A stretch of DNA of 64,000 nucleotides from positions 2,736,705-2,800,704 of the forward strand of contig NZ_WUTT01000001.1 in assembly GCF_009902005.1 (NCBI RefSeq). Direction: 5' to 3'. The translations under genes and the position numbers were made by a program. Positions 1 through 10,051 of the stretch are shown here, piece by piece. The DNA comes from Halomonas alimentaria. GTDB lineage: Bacteria; Pseudomonadota; Gammaproteobacteria; Pseudomonadales; Halomonadaceae. Below the pieces are notes generated by a model. That model saw only the letters and a program-made list of their open reading frames with translations, did not search any database and was not told where the DNA came from. Position 1 is the first letter of the stretch. Each line of letters begins with the position of its first letter.

Positions 1-2
1 CC

Positions 3-596
3 CGCGTCATGCTCGACCACTTCGCTCTCGAGCGAGCGGCCTGGCTGGGCACCTCCATGGGCGGCCTGCTGGGCCTGCGCCTGGCGGCCGAGCCGGCCAC
101 CGCCTCGCGCATCGAGCGCCTGGTGCTCAACGATATCGGGCCCGAACTCGAGCCGGCCGGCCTGGAGGAGCTCGGCGACTATTTCTCGCGCCCCCATGAG
201 TTTTCGACCTTCCAGGACCTCGCGGTGGAGCTGCGCCATCACTATGCCGGCTTCGGCATCGCCGATGACGACACCTGGCGTCGCCTGGCGCTGGAGAGCG
301 CACGCCGCCTGCCCGACGGGCGCTGGAGCTTCCACTACGACCCTGACATCACCGCGCAGTTTGCCCACGATACCCCGCGGGACCTGTGGGCCGACTGGCA
401 CGCCCTGCGTTGCCCGGCGATGGTGATCCGCGGCGCCGACTCGCCCCTGCTTGCCGCCACCACGGTGGCGCGCATGGCCGAGACGCAGCCCGGGCTCATC
501 ACCCTGGAGGCGGCCGGCTGCGGCCATGCCCCCTTCCTCGATCGCGACAGCCAGGTCGAGCCGCTGCGTCGCTTCCTCGCCGCCGAGGAGCCCTGA
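3..596 (+). CDS. alpha/beta hydrolase, 5' end outside window
   Basis: This is the C-terminal part of an alpha/beta-hydrolase-fold enzyme; the reading frame is already open at the left edge, so the true start lies upstream. The nucleophile elbow GTSMGG is visible about 16 residues into the fragment. A later IRGADSPLL segment supplies the likely acidic residue and GHAPFLD near the C-terminus supplies the catalytic histidine, so the triad looks complete. The order and spacing resemble small esterases and C-C hydrolases of the family, but the substrate cannot be told. The stop codon lies one base before the GTG of the next gene, so it may be co-transcribed with the MCE transporter operon, though no functional link is known. 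Confidence 0.85.
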   Translation, partial: RVMLDHFALERAAWLGTSMGGLLGLRLAAEPATASRIERLVLNDIGPELEPAGLEELGDYFSRPHEFSTFQDLAVELRHHYAGFGIADDDTWRRLALESARRLPDGRWSFHYDPDITAQFAHDTPRDLWADWHALRCPAMVIRGADSPLLAATTVARMAETQPGLITLEAAGCGHAPFLDRDSQVEPLRRFLAAEEP

Positions 597-597
597 G

Positions 598-1719
598 GTG
601 GCATCGCAACCCGGAGAGCTTCTCCTCGAGGCGGGCACCCCGCACCCGCGTGGCGACTGGACCCTCGAGCACCACACCAACCTGCGCCACCGCATCGATG
701 CGGCGCGCCGTGCGGGGGCCGGCGCTCCCGAGTCGCTTGACGAGATCGCCGCCATCGATACCGCTGGCGCCGCACTGCTTGCCGAGCTCACCGGTGCCGA
801 GTATCTGGCAGGAATCGATGAGCGGGCCCCGGGACTTCCCGCCGAACGCCGAGCCCTGCTGCGGGCGGTGGGCGAGGCACTCACCCGCTGCGAGACTCCG
901 GCCGCGCCACGCCCCCATCCCCTGCGTGGCCCGCTGGCCGATATCGGACGCCGCATGGAAGGCATCGGCCGCCAGCAGACGCAACTGCTCGGCTTTATCG
1001 GCCAGGTACTCGCCACCCTGGCCACCAGCCTCTGGCGGCCCAGGCGCTGGCGCCTCACCTCGGTGGTCTCCCAGGTTCACCAGACCGGCCTGGATGCCCT
1101 GCCCATCGTCGCCCTGCTCACCTTCCTGGTGGGGGCGGTGGTGGCGTTTCTCGGCGCCACGGTGCTGCGCGACTTCGGCGCCACCCTCTACACGGTCCAC
1201 CTGGTGGCCTACGCCTTCCTGCGCGAGTTCGGTGTGATCCTGGCCGCCATCCTGCTGGCCGGGCGTACCGCCAGCGCCTTCACCGCCCAGCTCGGCGCCA
1301 TGAAGGCCAACGAGGAACTCGACGCCCTGCGCACCCTGGGCCTCGACCCGGTGGAACTGCTGGTGCTGCCGCGGGTGGTGGCACTCTGCATCAGCCTGCC
1401 GATCCTCACCTTCGTGGGAATGCTCAGTGGCATCCTCGGCGGCGCCATGGTCTGCCTGGTGGCCCTGGACATCTCGGCGGCCCAGTTCCTGGCCATCCTC
1501 GAACGCGACATCGCCGTGCAGCACTTCCTGGTGGGCATCGGCAAGGCCCCGTTGTTCGCCTTCGTGGTCGCGGTGATCGGCTGCCTGGAGGGCTTCAAGG
1601 TCAGCGGTAGCGCCCAGTCGGTGGGCGAACACACCACCTCGAGCGTGGTGCAGTCGATCTTCATGGTGATCCTGCTCGATGCGGTGGCCGCGCTGTTCTG
1701 CATGGAGATGGGCTGGTGA
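598..1719 (+). CDS. MlaE-type MCE transporter permease with N-terminal STAS domain
   Basis: This is the permease subunit of an MCE-type ABC transporter that moves lipids between the inner membrane and periplasm. The first 100 residues or so look like a STAS domain (ESLDEIAAIDTAGAALLAELTGAE), and the rest is the MlaE/YrbE permease with several hydrophobic segments and the family signature around LGAMKANEELDALRTLGLDP. The start is taken as GTG at 598 because it follows the previous stop by one base and has a GAGGAG ribosome site at 585-590; an in-frame ATG at 451 would lie deep inside the upstream gene. The end overlaps the ATPase gene by four bases (GTGA), indicating translational coupling. 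Fusion of STAS to the permease is known in MCE operons that lack a separate MlaB. Confidence 0.9.
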   Translation: MASQPGELLLEAGTPHPRGDWTLEHHTNLRHRIDAARRAGAGAPESLDEIAAIDTAGAALLAELTGAEYLAGIDERAPGLPAERRALLRAVGEALTRCETPAAPRPHPLRGPLADIGRRMEGIGRQQTQLLGFIGQVLATLATSLWRPRRWRLTSVVSQVHQTGLDALPIVALLTFLVGAVVAFLGATVLRDFGATLYTVHLVAYAFLREFGVILAAILLAGRTASAFTAQLGAMKANEELDALRTLGLDPVELLVLPRVVALCISLPILTFVGMLSGILGGAMVCLVALDISAAQFLAILERDIAVQHFLVGIGKAPLFAFVVAVIGCLEGFKVSGSAQSVGEHTTSSVVQSIFMVILLDAVAALFCMEMGW

Positions 1720-2507
1720 GCGAGACGCCGCAACCACTGATTCGCGTGCGCGACCTGGAGAACCGCTTCGGCCGCCATGTCGTGCACCAGGGGCTGGACC
1801 TGGACCTCTACCCCGGCGAGATCCTCGGCGTGGTGGGCGGCTCCGGCACCGGCAAGTCGGTACTCTTGCGCAGCATCGTCGGCCTGCTACGCCCCAGCGC
1901 CGGCAGCATCGAGGTGTTCGGCCAGGACCTGCAGCGCCTGCCCGCCGCAGAGCGCTCGCACCTCGAGCAGCGCTTCGGCGTGCTCTTCCAGCGCGGGGCA
2001 CTGTTCACCTCGCTGACCCTGGCCGAGAACGTCGCCCTGCCGCTGATCGAGCATGCCGGCCTGCCCCGGCCCGAGGCCGAGGCGCTGGCCCGGCTCAAGC
2101 TGGCCCTGGCCGGACTGCCGGGCCAGGCCGCCACCCAGTACCCGGCCGAGCTCTCCGGCGGCATGATCAAGCGCGCCGCACTGGCCCGCGCCCTGGCGCT
2201 GGACCCCGAGGTCCTGTTCCTGGATGAGCCCACCGCGGGCCTGGACCCGATCGGGGCGGCCGCCTTCGACCAGCTGCTGCTGACCCTGCGTGACGCCCTG
2301 GGGCTGAGCGTGTTCCTGGTCACCCACGATCTGGATACCCTCTACACGGCCTGCGACCGGGTAGCGGTGCTGGCCCGCGGGCACGTGCTGGTGGCCGACC
2401 GCCTCGAGAGCGTGGCGGCCACCGATGACGACTGGATTCGCGACTACTTTCACGGCCCACGTGGCCGCGCGGCCGAAGGCGCCGCTCGCACCGCCAAGGA
2501 GAGTTGA
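1716..2507 (+). CDS. MlaF-type ABC transporter ATPase
   Basis: This is the cytoplasmic ATPase that powers the MCE lipid transporter formed with the neighbouring permease and MCE protein. Walker A (GGSGTGKS) is near residue 43, the ABC signature LSGGMIKRAALARAL near residue 150, followed by Walker B and the D-loop (VLFLDEPTAGLDP), and an H-loop (VTHDLDT) near residue 205. The variant signature with MIKR in place of the usual QQQR is typical of MlaF relatives. Translation starts at GTG 1716, inside the end of the permease gene. At 263 residues it has the normal length for the family. Confidence 0.93.
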   Translation: MSETPQPLIRVRDLENRFGRHVVHQGLDLDLYPGEILGVVGGSGTGKSVLLRSIVGLLRPSAGSIEVFGQDLQRLPAAERSHLEQRFGVLFQRGALFTSLTLAENVALPLIEHAGLPRPEAEALARLKLALAGLPGQAATQYPAELSGGMIKRAALARALALDPEVLFLDEPTAGLDPIGAAAFDQLLLTLRDALGLSVFLVTHDLDTLYTACDRVAVLARGHVLVADRLESVAATDDDWIRDYFHGPRGRAAEGAARTAKES

Positions 2508-2509
2508 CC

Positions 2510-3448
2510 ATGGAGCCCCGCGCCCACCACGTGCTGATCGGCCTGTTCACCGTGCTCGCCCTGGGTGGCGCCCTGCTGTTCGCGTTATGGATGGGCAAGT
2601 CGAGTCTCGACCGCAATGACACCTGGTACGAGGTAGTCTTCGACCGGGCGGTCAGCGGCCTGGCCGAGGGCAACGCCGTGCAGTACAGCGGCATCGAGGT
2701 GGGTAACGTGGCCGAACTGCACCTCGACCCCAAGGATCCACGCCGGGTGCGCGCGCTGATCCGTATCGATGCCAGCGTGCCGATCAAGGCCGATACCCGC
2801 GCCAGCCTGGCACTCGCCAATATCACCGGCAGCATGAACATCCAGCTCTATGGCGGCACCCCGGAGAGCGAGCGCCTGGTGGGCAATCGCGAGAATCCCC
2901 CGGTGATCCGGGCCCGCCCCTCACCGCTGAGCTCGCTGCTCAGCAACAGCGAACAGCTGATGATCCGCTTCAATCGCCTGCTCGATGGCGCCAGTGAGCT
3001 GCTCTCCGACGACAACGTCGCGCACCTGTCACGGAGCCTGGCCAACCTGGAGCAGGCCACCGCCCGCCTCTCCGGCGACGAGCTCGACCTGGCGGCCCTC
3101 GGCGAGCGCGTCGAAGCCACCCTGATCCAGGCCGAGGCGACGCTTGAGACCTACGCCCGGTTTGGCGAGCGTGCCGACCGGCTGCTCGACGCGGAGGGCC
3201 GGCGCACCCTGAGCCACGCCGAACGCGCCATGGCCTCCCTGGAAGAGGGTGCCGGCCGGCTGGCCCGCCTGACCGCCGACCACGAACAGGAGATCGCCCG
3301 CGGACTGCAGGGCATCGGCGAGCTCGATCCTGCCATGCGGGAACTGCACGCCGCGCTGCGCGCCCTCAACCGCCTGGTGCGGCGCCTCGAGGATAGCCCC
3401 GCCGACACCCTGCTGGGCCGCGACCCGCTGCCCCAGTACGAACCTTGA
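2510..3448 (+). CDS. MCE (MlaD-type) substrate-binding protein
   Basis: This protein is anchored in the inner membrane and carries a periplasmic MCE domain, which binds lipid for the transporter encoded by the two genes before it. Residues 8-28 form one membrane segment (VLIGLFTVLALGGALLFALW). The MCE domain follows to about residue 120, with the conserved GLAEGNAVQYSGIEVG core and the closing ITGSMNIQLYGG. The rest is a long helical tail rich in Ala, Leu and Glu. ATG 2510 is preferred over TTG 2504 because AAGGAGA at 2496-2502 is well spaced for it. The stop overlaps a TTG that begins a run of 15-bp repeats leading into the lipoprotein gene. Confidence 0.92.
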   Translation: MEPRAHHVLIGLFTVLALGGALLFALWMGKSSLDRNDTWYEVVFDRAVSGLAEGNAVQYSGIEVGNVAELHLDPKDPRRVRALIRIDASVPIKADTRASLALANITGSMNIQLYGGTPESERLVGNRENPPVIRARPSPLSSLLSNSEQLMIRFNRLLDGASELLSDDNVAHLSRSLANLEQATARLSGDELDLAALGERVEATLIQAEATLETYARFGERADRLLDAEGRRTLSHAERAMASLEEGAGRLARLTADHEQEIARGLQGIGELDPAMRELHAALRALNRLVRRLEDSPADTLLGRDPLPQYEP

Positions 3449-3519
3449 AAGTACACCCCTTGAAAGTACGCCCCTTGAACATACACGCCATGAGAGTCCA
3501 GCCCATGAGCCCACGCCAC
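3445..3519 (+). repeat. five degenerate 15-bp tandem repeats, each opening with a start codon
   Basis: Five consecutive 15-bp units start at 3445, 3460, 3475, 3490 and 3505. The first two are nearly identical (TTGAAAGTACACCCC and TTGAAAGTACGCCCC) and the others drift. Each unit begins with TTG or ATG in the same frame, so the junction between the MCE gene and the lipoprotein gene holds five stacked possible start codons encoding a pentapeptide repeat (MKVHP, LKVRP, LNIHA, MRVQP, MSPRH). The first TTG overlaps the upstream stop codon. Amplification of a short translation-start segment is the simplest explanation. Confidence 0.85.
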
Positions 3520-4116
3520 CTTGCCCCCACCCTGCTGGCCCTGCTGCTGGTGCTTGCGGCCGGCTGCACGATCCTGCCCGAGCGCGAGCCCCAGCGGCTG
3601 TTCGCCCTGCCCGGGGGTACCGATATCGATGCCTTGGGCCCGACCACGACCGCTACCCTGCGCATCGATTCGCTTACTGCCAGCGCGCCTCACGGCGGCA
3701 ACCGGCTGCTGGTGATGCCGCGTGCCAATGAGTTCGAGGCCTGGGCCGGGGTGCGCTGGCGGGACGACGCCCCGCGACTGCTGCAGGAGCGATTGCTCGA
3801 GGCCTTTCGCCACGCCGGGCGCCTGGGCGGCGTGATCGACGATACCAGCAGCGCACGCAGCGACGCGGTCCTGGGCGGCCATCTCGCGGCCTTTCACCTG
3901 CGCCTCGACGGTGATGCTCGCCGGGCCGTGGTGCGCCTGGACGCCCAGCTGATCGACGAATCCAGTCGCAAGCTGCTGGCCAGCCGCCGCTTCGAGACCA
4001 TGGCCGAGGCCAGCGACGCCACGCCCGAGGCGGCGGTGATGGCCTTCGGTGTGGCAAGCGATGAGCTCGCCGAAGTTCTGACAGGCTGGGCGATAGAGGT
4101 TCTGGAGGACCAGTAG
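3505..4116 (+). CDS. ABC-type transport auxiliary lipoprotein (PqiC/DUF330-like)
   Basis: This is a predicted outer-membrane lipoprotein that accompanies MCE transporters and is thought to help hand lipid to the outer membrane. From ATG 3505 the protein opens with a short basic stretch, a leucine-rich signal segment and a lipobox ending LAAGC, then a mature part of about 180 residues with the family's features (RLFALPGG, RLLVMPRANEFEAWAGVRWRDDAP, LLEAFRHAG). Upstream in-frame starts at 3490 and 3445 exist in a 15-bp repeat array and would add a basic N-terminal tail. I chose 3505 because the signal peptide then has normal length. It closes the four-gene permease, ATPase, MCE, lipoprotein operon. 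Confidence 0.85.
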   Translation: MSPRHLAPTLLALLLVLAAGCTILPEREPQRLFALPGGTDIDALGPTTTATLRIDSLTASAPHGGNRLLVMPRANEFEAWAGVRWRDDAPRLLQERLLEAFRHAGRLGGVIDDTSSARSDAVLGGHLAAFHLRLDGDARRAVVRLDAQLIDESSRKLLASRRFETMAEASDATPEAAVMAFGVASDELAEVLTGWAIEVLEDQ

Positions 4117-4196
4117 ATCATCAGGATGCCACAGTTCCTTGATATAGCTCACGGCACCTCCGGCGGATAACGTGCATCATCAAGGGAGTTCCAGGA

Positions 4197-5288
4197 ATGG
4201 GGAGAATCGGCATGGACAAACGCGTTACCAGGCGCTTGCTGAAGGCGGTCCTTGTCATGGCAGCGCTTGCCTTGCTGGCAGGGGTAGCCTGGTGGGCGCT
4301 GCAGCCGGAAACCGAGCATCCGGGCCTGACATCGGGAAATGGCCGAATTGAAGCCACCGAGATCGATGTTGCCACGCGGCTTCCCGGCCGCCTTGCTGAG
4401 GTACTGGTCGACGAAGGCGAGATCGTCGAGACCGGCCAAGCAGTTGCCCGCATGGATACCGCAACCCTGGAGGCCGAACTCGCCCAGGCCCAGGCCCAGC
4501 GGCGCCGCGCCGAGAATGCCCTGGAAACGGCCCGGGCCATGGTGGCACTCCGCGAGAGCGAGCTGAGCGCCGCCCAGGCGGTGGTCAGCCAGCGCCAGGC
4601 CGAGCTCGAAGCAGCGCGCAAGCGCTACGAGCGCGCCACCAGCCTGGTGGAGCGTAATGCCATCTCGCGACAGCAGTTCGACGACACCCTGGCCGCCTGG
4701 CAGAGCCAGCAGGCGGGCCTGGCCTCGGCGAATGCCCAGGTACTCTCCGCCCGTGCCGCCATCCGCGCCACCGAGTCACAGGTCATAGAAGCCCAGTCCC
4801 AGGTCGAGGCCAGTGAGGCGACCCTGACGCGTATCCAGGCCGACCTGGATGACAGCGTGCTGACGGCAGACCGCCTGGCCCGCGTGCAGTACCGGATCAC
4901 CGAGCCCGGCGAGGTACTGGGGGCCGGGGGCAAGGTGCTCAACCTGGTCGATCTCACCAACGTCTACATGACCTTCTTCCTGCCCACCCGCGAAGCGGGC
5001 CGGGTGGCCATCGGCGACGAGGTCCGCCTGGTGCTGGACGCCGCGCCGGAATACGTGATCCCCGCGCGTGTCAGCTACGTGGCCAGCGTCGCCCAGTTCA
5101 CCCCCAAGAGCGTGGAGACCGAGAGCGAGCGAGAGAAGCTGATGTTCCGCGTGCGCGCCAGGATCGATCCCGAACTGCTGCGCCGTCATATCGAACAGGT
5201 CAAGACCGGGCTGCCGGGCCTGGCCTACCTGAAGCTCGACGACGCAGCCAACTGGCCCGACACCCTCGAGATCCGAGTCACGCCATGA
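4197..5288 (+). CDS. yhiI: HlyD-family membrane fusion protein (YhiI-like)
   Basis: This is a periplasmic adaptor subunit of an ABC-2 export system. A single N-terminal membrane anchor (residues 15-35) is followed by the first half of the barrel-sandwich domain ([17 protein letters not shown]...[17 protein letters not shown]), a long coiled coil of about 130 residues rich in Ala, Gln and Glu, then the second lipoyl half ([19 protein letters not shown]) and a beta-barrel. The length of 363 residues and the partners (an RbbA-type double ATPase-permease and an ABC-2 permease) match the E. coli yhiI-rbbA-yhhJ set. Two in-frame starts, ATG 4197 and ATG 4212, each have a plausible ribosome site. 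The stop overlaps the next ATG by four bases. The exported substrate is unknown. Confidence 0.88.
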   Translation: MGRIGMDKRVTRRLLKAVLVMAALALLAGVAWWALQPETEHPGLTSGNGRIEATEIDVATRLPGRLAEVLVDEGEIVETGQAVARMDTATLEAELAQAQAQRRRAENALETARAMVALRESELSAAQAVVSQRQAELEAARKRYERATSLVERNAISRQQFDDTLAAWQSQQAGLASANAQVLSARAAIRATESQVIEAQSQVEASEATLTRIQADLDDSVLTADRLARVQYRITEPGEVLGAGGKVLNLVDLTNVYMTFFLPTREAGRVAIGDEVRLVLDAAPEYVIPARVSYVASVAQFTPKSVETESEREKLMFRVRARIDPELLRRHIEQVKTGLPGLAYLKLDDAANWPDTLEIRVTP

Positions 5289-8014
5289 GTCCGCAGCAGG
5301 CAGCTCAGGTCGCCAGCATCGCGGGGGTAACCCAGCGCTACGGCGAAATCCTCGCCCTGGACAATATCAGTCTGGACCTTCCGGCCGGCCAGATGGTCGG
5401 CCTGATCGGCCCCGACGGGGTGGGCAAGTCCAGCCTGCTGGCGCTGCTCGCCGGGGCTCGACGCCTGCAGCAGGGTCAAATCGTGGTACTGGGCGGTGAT
5501 ATGCGCGATGCCCACCACCGGCGCCTGACCTGCCCGCGCATCGCCTATATGCCCCAGGGACTGGGTCGGAACCTCTACCCCACCCTATCGGTACGCGAAA
5601 ATCTCGAGTTCTTCGGCAGGCTATTCGGTCAGGATGGCGCCGAACGGGATCGGCGTATCGCGACACTGACCCGCGCCACGGGGCTGGCTTCCTTTACTGA
5701 GCGACCGGCGGCCAAGCTCTCCGGCGGCATGAAACAGAAGCTGGGGCTGTGCTGTGCGCTGATCCACGACCCAGACCTGTTGATTCTCGACGAACCCACC
5801 ACCGGCGTCGACCCGCTATCACGCAGTCAGTTCTGGGCGCTGATCGCAAGCATCCGCAGAGCGCGCCCGGAAATGAGCGTGATCGTTGCCACCGCCTATA
5901 TGGATGAGGCCCAGCACTTCGATCACCTGGTCGCCATGGATGCCGGCCGGCCCCTGGCCAGCGGGTCGCCTGCAGAATTACTGGAACGCACCGGGACGCA
6001 CGATCTGGAGAACGCCTTCATCGGCTTGCTGCCCGAGGCGAGGCGCCGCCAGCATCACCCCATCAGCATCCCGCAACGCACCGCCTGTGACAGCATCGCC
6101 ATCGCGGCCCGCGGGCTGACCAAGCGCTTCGGCCACTTCACCGCCGTTGACAGCGTGGACTTCCGCATCGAGCGTGGTGAGATCTTTGGTTTCCTGGGCT
6201 CCAACGGCTGCGGCAAGAGCACCACCATGAAGATGCTCACCGGCCTGCTGCCGGCAAGCGAAGGCGAGGCCGAGCTGTTCGGCCAGCGGGTCGATCCCCG
6301 GGATCTGGCGATCCGACGCCGGGTGGGCTACATGTCCCAGGCATTTTCCCTGTATGGCGAGCTCAGTGTGCGCCAGAACCTCGCCCTGCACGCGCGGCTC
6401 TTCCATCTGCCCCAGGCCGAACACGAGGCGCGTATCGAGGAGATGCTCGAGCGCTTCGCATTGACAGTGGTTGCCGACAGCCTGTCGGGCGGGCTGCCGC
6501 TGGGCATTCGGCAGCGGCTCTCCCTGGCCGTGGCCGTGCTGCACCGCCCCGAGATCCTGATCCTCGACGAACCCACCTCCGGGGTCGATCCAGTGGCCCG
6601 GGATGCCTTCTGGCGGGAACTGGTCAGGCTCTCGCGGGAAGAGGGCGTGACCATCTTCATCTCCACCCACTTCATGAACGAGGCCCAACGCTGCGATCGG
6701 ATCTCACTGATGCACGCGGGACGTGTACTGGCCTGTGACACTCCCGAGGCGCTGCGCAAAGAACGCGGCACCGACACCCTCGAGGAGGCCTTTATCGCCT
6801 GGCTCGAGGAGGCCTCCGACGAGCCTCCCGCCGACCTGCAGGCCACGCCCCGTGCAACCGGGTCGAACGCTCCCCAGCGCGATCCGCCGGCCTTCAGTCT
6901 CAAGCGTCTTATGAGCTACGCCCGGCGGGAGAGCATGGAGCTGCGCCGCGACCCACTGCGCGGCATCCTGGCCCTGTTCGGCAGCGTACTGCTGATGTTC
7001 ATCATCGGCTACGGCATCAGCCTGGATGTCGAGAACCTCGACTATGCGGTCCTCGACCACGACCAAACCACCACCAGCCAGGCCTATGCCCTCAACCTGT
7101 CCGGTTCGCGCTACTTCACCGAACGCCCGGCATTGACCAGCCAGGCCGAGATGGAGGCACGAATGCGCAGTGGCGATATCAGCCTGGCGGTGGAGATCCC
7201 ACCCGGCTTCGGTCGTGACCTCAAGCGCGGCGCGGTTCCCGAGATTGCCTTCTGGATCGACGGTGCCATGCCCACCCGAGCCGATACCATCAAGGGCTAC
7301 GCCCTGGGCCTGCACGCCCACTACCTGCAGACCCTGGCTCGCGAGTCGGGGGCACCCATGGCAACCCCGGGCGTGGAGATCGTCCTTCGCTATCGCTACA
7401 ACCCAGAAGTGGAGAGCCTGCCCGCCATGGTGCCGGCGGTAATTCCACTGCTGCTGATGATGATTCCGGCCATGCTCACCGCGCTCGGCGTGGTGCGCGA
7501 GAAGGAGATGGGATCGATCACCAATTTCTATGTCACGCCGGTCACCCGTACCGAGTTCCTGCTCGGCAAGCAGCTGCCCTACGTGGCCATGGGCATGGTC
7601 AACTTCGTCACCCTGGTGGCACTTTCGGTATGGGTCTTCAAGGTCCCCATCAGCGGCAGCCTTGCAACCCTTGGCCTGGCCGCCCTCCTCTATCTGCTGT
7701 GTGCCACCGGCCTGGGGTTGCTGATCTCATCGCTGCTGCGCAGCCAGATAGCTGCCATCTTCGGCACCGCGGTTCTCACCCTGATCCCAGCGGTGCAATT
7801 CTCGGGGATGCTCCACCCGGTCTCGGCCATGGAGGGCATCAGTGCCCTGGTCGGCCAGGCCTACCCCACCACGCACTTCCTGATCATCACGCGGGGAGTA
7901 TTCTCCAAGGGCCTGGGCTTCACCGAGCTGTGGCCCTACTTCGTGCCGCTGCTGGTGGCGATTCCCCTACTGTCGCTGGCCAGCGTGGCCGGCCTACGCG
8001 ACCAGGAGAAATAA
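5285..8014 (+). CDS. rbbA: RbbA-type double ATPase/ABC-2 permease fusion
   Basis: This 909-residue protein fuses two ABC ATPase domains to an ABC-2 permease, as in E. coli RbbA (about 911 residues). The first ATPase has Walker [10 protein letters not shown] near residue 43, signature [11 protein letters not shown] and Walker [14 protein letters not shown]. The second has Walker [10 protein letters not shown] near residue 305, a looser signature [19 protein letters not shown] and Walker [13 protein letters not shown]. The permease half (from about residue 540) has a first membrane segment, a large periplasmic loop and five further segments. E. coli RbbA was described as a ribosome-bound ATPase, whereas the gene context points to membrane export with the HlyD protein before it and the permease after it. 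Confidence 0.9.
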   Translation: MSPQQAAQVASIAGVTQRYGEILALDNISLDLPAGQMVGLIGPDGVGKSSLLALLAGARRLQQGQIVVLGGDMRDAHHRRLTCPRIAYMPQGLGRNLYPTLSVRENLEFFGRLFGQDGAERDRRIATLTRATGLASFTERPAAKLSGGMKQKLGLCCALIHDPDLLILDEPTTGVDPLSRSQFWALIASIRRARPEMSVIVATAYMDEAQHFDHLVAMDAGRPLASGSPAELLERTGTHDLENAFIGLLPEARRRQHHPISIPQRTACDSIAIAARGLTKRFGHFTAVDSVDFRIERGEIFGFLGSNGCGKSTTMKMLTGLLPASEGEAELFGQRVDPRDLAIRRRVGYMSQAFSLYGELSVRQNLALHARLFHLPQAEHEARIEEMLERFALTVVADSLSGGLPLGIRQRLSLAVAVLHRPEILILDEPTSGVDPVARDAFWRELVRLSREEGVTIFISTHFMNEAQRCDRISLMHAGRVLACDTPEALRKERGTDTLEEAFIAWLEEASDEPPADLQATPRATGSNAPQRDPPAFSLKRLMSYARRESMELRRDPLRGILALFGSVLLMFIIGYGISLDVENLDYAVLDHDQTTTSQAYALNLSGSRYFTERPALTSQAEMEARMRSGDISLAVEIPPGFGRDLKRGAVPEIAFWIDGAMPTRADTIKGYALGLHAHYLQTLARESGAPMATPGVEIVLRYRYNPEVESLPAMVPAVIPLLLMMIPAMLTALGVVREKEMGSITNFYVTPVTRTEFLLGKQLPYVAMGMVNFVTLVALSVWVFKVPISGSLATLGLAALLYLLCATGLGLLISSLLRSQIAAIFGTAVLTLIPAVQFSGMLHPVSAMEGISALVGQAYPTTHFLIITRGVFSKGLGFTELWPYFVPLLVAIPLLSLASVAGLRDQEK

Positions 8015-8015
8015 G

Positions 8016-9131
8016 ATGCCATCACTGGGCAATATCCTGCAGCTGGGGATCAAGGAGCTGCGCAGCCTGGCCGGGGACCCGGCGATGGTACTGCTGATCC
8101 TCTATGCCTTCAGCCTGAGTATCCATACCAGCGCCACGGCCGTCCCCGAGTCGCCGCATCGCGCCACCGTCGGGGTGGTGAACGAAGACGCCTCGGCCCT
8201 CTCCTGGCGGCTGATCGACGCCCTGCAAATGCCCTACTTCCTACCCCCCGAATCAATTACCCGGGAACAGATGGACACTGGCATGGATAGTGGTCGCTTT
8301 ACCTTCACCCTGGACATTCCCCCCGACTTCCAGCGCGACCTGCTAGGTGGGCGCGGTGCCGAAATCCAGCTCAACGTCGACGCCACCCAGATCTCCCAGG
8401 CCTTTACCGGCGCCGGCCATATACAGCAGATCATGAACGCCGAGGTGGCCGAGTTCCTGGCCCGCCACCGCGCCGAACCGGTCATGCCGGTGGAGGCGGT
8501 GATACGCACCGCCTACAACCCCAACCTGGATCGTGCCTGGTTCGGTGCGATCAACTCGGTGATCGACCAGATCACCATGCTGTCGATCATCCTCACCGGG
8601 GCTGCGCTGATCCGCGAACGCGAGCACGGCACCATCGAGCACCTGCTGGTGATGCCGATCACACCACTGGAGATCATGCTGGCCAAGGTATGGTCCATGG
8701 CCGCTGTAGTGCTGGTCGCCTCGGCGCTGGCCCTGCGCCTGGTAGTCCAGGGCTGGCTGGAGGTGCCGGTGCGAGGTTCGTTGGAACTGTTCCTGCTCGG
8801 CGCCGCTCTGCACCTTTTCGCCACCACCTCCATGGGCATCCTGTTCGGCACCCTGGCCCGATCGATGCCTCAGCTGGGCCTGCTGATCATCCTGGTGCTT
8901 ATCCCACTGCAGATCCTCTCAGGTGGCATGACACCCCGCGAGAGCATGCCCGAGCTGGTGCAGCAGATCATGCTCGCTGCCCCCACCACCCACTTCATCC
9001 AACTGGCCCAGGCGGTGCTGTTCCGCGGCGCCGGGGTCGCGGTTATCTGGCCCCAACTGCTGGCCCTGGCCGCCATCGGTGCCGGCTTCTTCGTGATTGC
9101 CCTGTCACGCCTGCGTCGCTCGCTGCAGTAA
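8016..9131 (+). CDS. yhhJ: ABC-2 type permease (YhhJ-like)
   Basis: This is the second membrane subunit of the RbbA-type exporter. One N-terminal hydrophobic segment (residues 20-40) is followed by a periplasmic domain of about 130 residues and a C-terminal cluster of five or six membrane helices, including the conserved REREHGTIEHLLVMPITPLEIMLAKVW motif that marks ABC-2 permeases of this branch. It starts one base after the rbbA stop. At 371 residues it matches the usual size. It probably forms a heterodimer with the permease half of RbbA, with the HlyD protein bridging the periplasm. Confidence 0.9.
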   Translation: MPSLGNILQLGIKELRSLAGDPAMVLLILYAFSLSIHTSATAVPESPHRATVGVVNEDASALSWRLIDALQMPYFLPPESITREQMDTGMDSGRFTFTLDIPPDFQRDLLGGRGAEIQLNVDATQISQAFTGAGHIQQIMNAEVAEFLARHRAEPVMPVEAVIRTAYNPNLDRAWFGAINSVIDQITMLSIILTGAALIREREHGTIEHLLVMPITPLEIMLAKVWSMAAVVLVASALALRLVVQGWLEVPVRGSLELFLLGAALHLFATTSMGILFGTLARSMPQLGLLIILVLIPLQILSGGMTPRESMPELVQQIMLAAPTTHFIQLAQAVLFRGAGVAVIWPQLLALAAIGAGFFVIALSRLRRSLQ

Positions 9132-9134
9132 CAT

Positions 9135-9977
9135 TCACGATATGCCGGCCTCCAGCCGCGATACCGCACGTTCCACGGCTCCACGGTAGCCGCCGCCGAA
9201 CAGCAGCAGGTGGTTGAGCAGCGGGTAGAGCTGGAACAGCGTCTCGCGTCGCGGCCACTCCACAGGCGGCTCGCCATCCCAGTAGGCCTCGAGGAAGGCC
9301 TCGCCCGGCGCACCGAACAGGGTCAGCATCGCCAGGTCCACCTCCGGATAGTGGCGATAGACCGCCGGGTCGATCAGCGCGGGCCCCGACGGCGTGAAGA
9401 GCACGTTGCCCGACCAAAGGTCCCCATGCACCAGGCTCGCCGGGGCGTCAGGCAGCCATGTCTCCAGGCCTTGGGCGATGGCCTCCACCCGGGCGCGCAA
9501 TCGATGATCGAGTAGACCTTTCGCATGGCACGCCTCGGCCAGCGGCAGCAGCCGACGCTCGCGCTGGAAGGCACGGCCATCGGAGAGCGGCGCATTGGGC
9601 TGGGGAGTCCGCCCGCAGGCGTTGTCACAAGGCCAGCCATGGGACTCGCCGGTAGCCTCATGCAACCGTCGCAATCCCTCGCCCAGGGCCACCGGATCAC
9701 GGCGGCCGGATGACACCTCAAGCGCCTCCATCACCAGCCAGCCATCGCCTTCGGCCAGCACCTCGGGCACCACCAGCCCCGAGCCTGCCGCCGCCAGGGC
9801 ACGCAGCCCATCGGCCTCACCCGCCAGGCGCTCGGCGGCGTCACGCTTGACCACCACCTCGCCACGGTCGGTGGCCAGGCGATAGACCGCGGCGATATCG
9901 CCACCCGAGAGGGGCTCGAGCCCACCTCTCGGCGTCAGCCCGGCTGCGGCCAGGCAGCTCTGCAGACTCGACTCCAT
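9135..9977 (-). CDS. fructosamine kinase-family protein
   Basis: This is a kinase-fold enzyme of the fructosamine-3-kinase/ketosamine kinase family, which phosphorylates sugar adducts on amines to trigger deglycation. It has the phosphotransferase core LVHGDLWSGNVLF near residue 185 (catalytic Asp and metal-binding Asn), then IDPAVYRHYPEVDLAM as the DFG-like region, and an N-terminal nucleotide loop (LSGGDIAAVYRL, VVVKRD). The start is placed at ATG 9977, which has a GGGAGGA ribosome site; in-frame codons further upstream would add a cysteine-rich tail unlike the family. It converges with the yhhJ-like gene three bases away. Bacterial members such as YniA are of this length (about 280 residues). 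Confidence 0.9.
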   Translation of the reverse strand: MESSLQSCLAAAGLTPRGGLEPLSGGDIAAVYRLATDRGEVVVKRDAAERLAGEADGLRALAAAGSGLVVPEVLAEGDGWLVMEALEVSSGRRDPVALGEGLRRLHEATGESHGWPCDNACGRTPQPNAPLSDGRAFQRERRLLPLAEACHAKGLLDHRLRARVEAIAQGLETWLPDAPASLVHGDLWSGNVLFTPSGPALIDPAVYRHYPEVDLAMLTLFGAPGEAFLEAYWDGEPPVEWPRRETLFQLYPLLNHLLLFGGGYRGAVERAVSRLEAGIS

Positions 9978-10051
9978 GCGTTTCCTCCCACTGTGACCAG
10001 AAGCACCAGGCTTGCCGCCGCAGAGACGGCCGTCAAGGGGGCACCCGGCAC

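Noticed and set aside
499..2001. Open frame of about 500 codons on the minus strand
   Set aside because: Antisense to the MCE permease and ATPase genes, with Arg/Gly-rich low-complexity translation and no domains.
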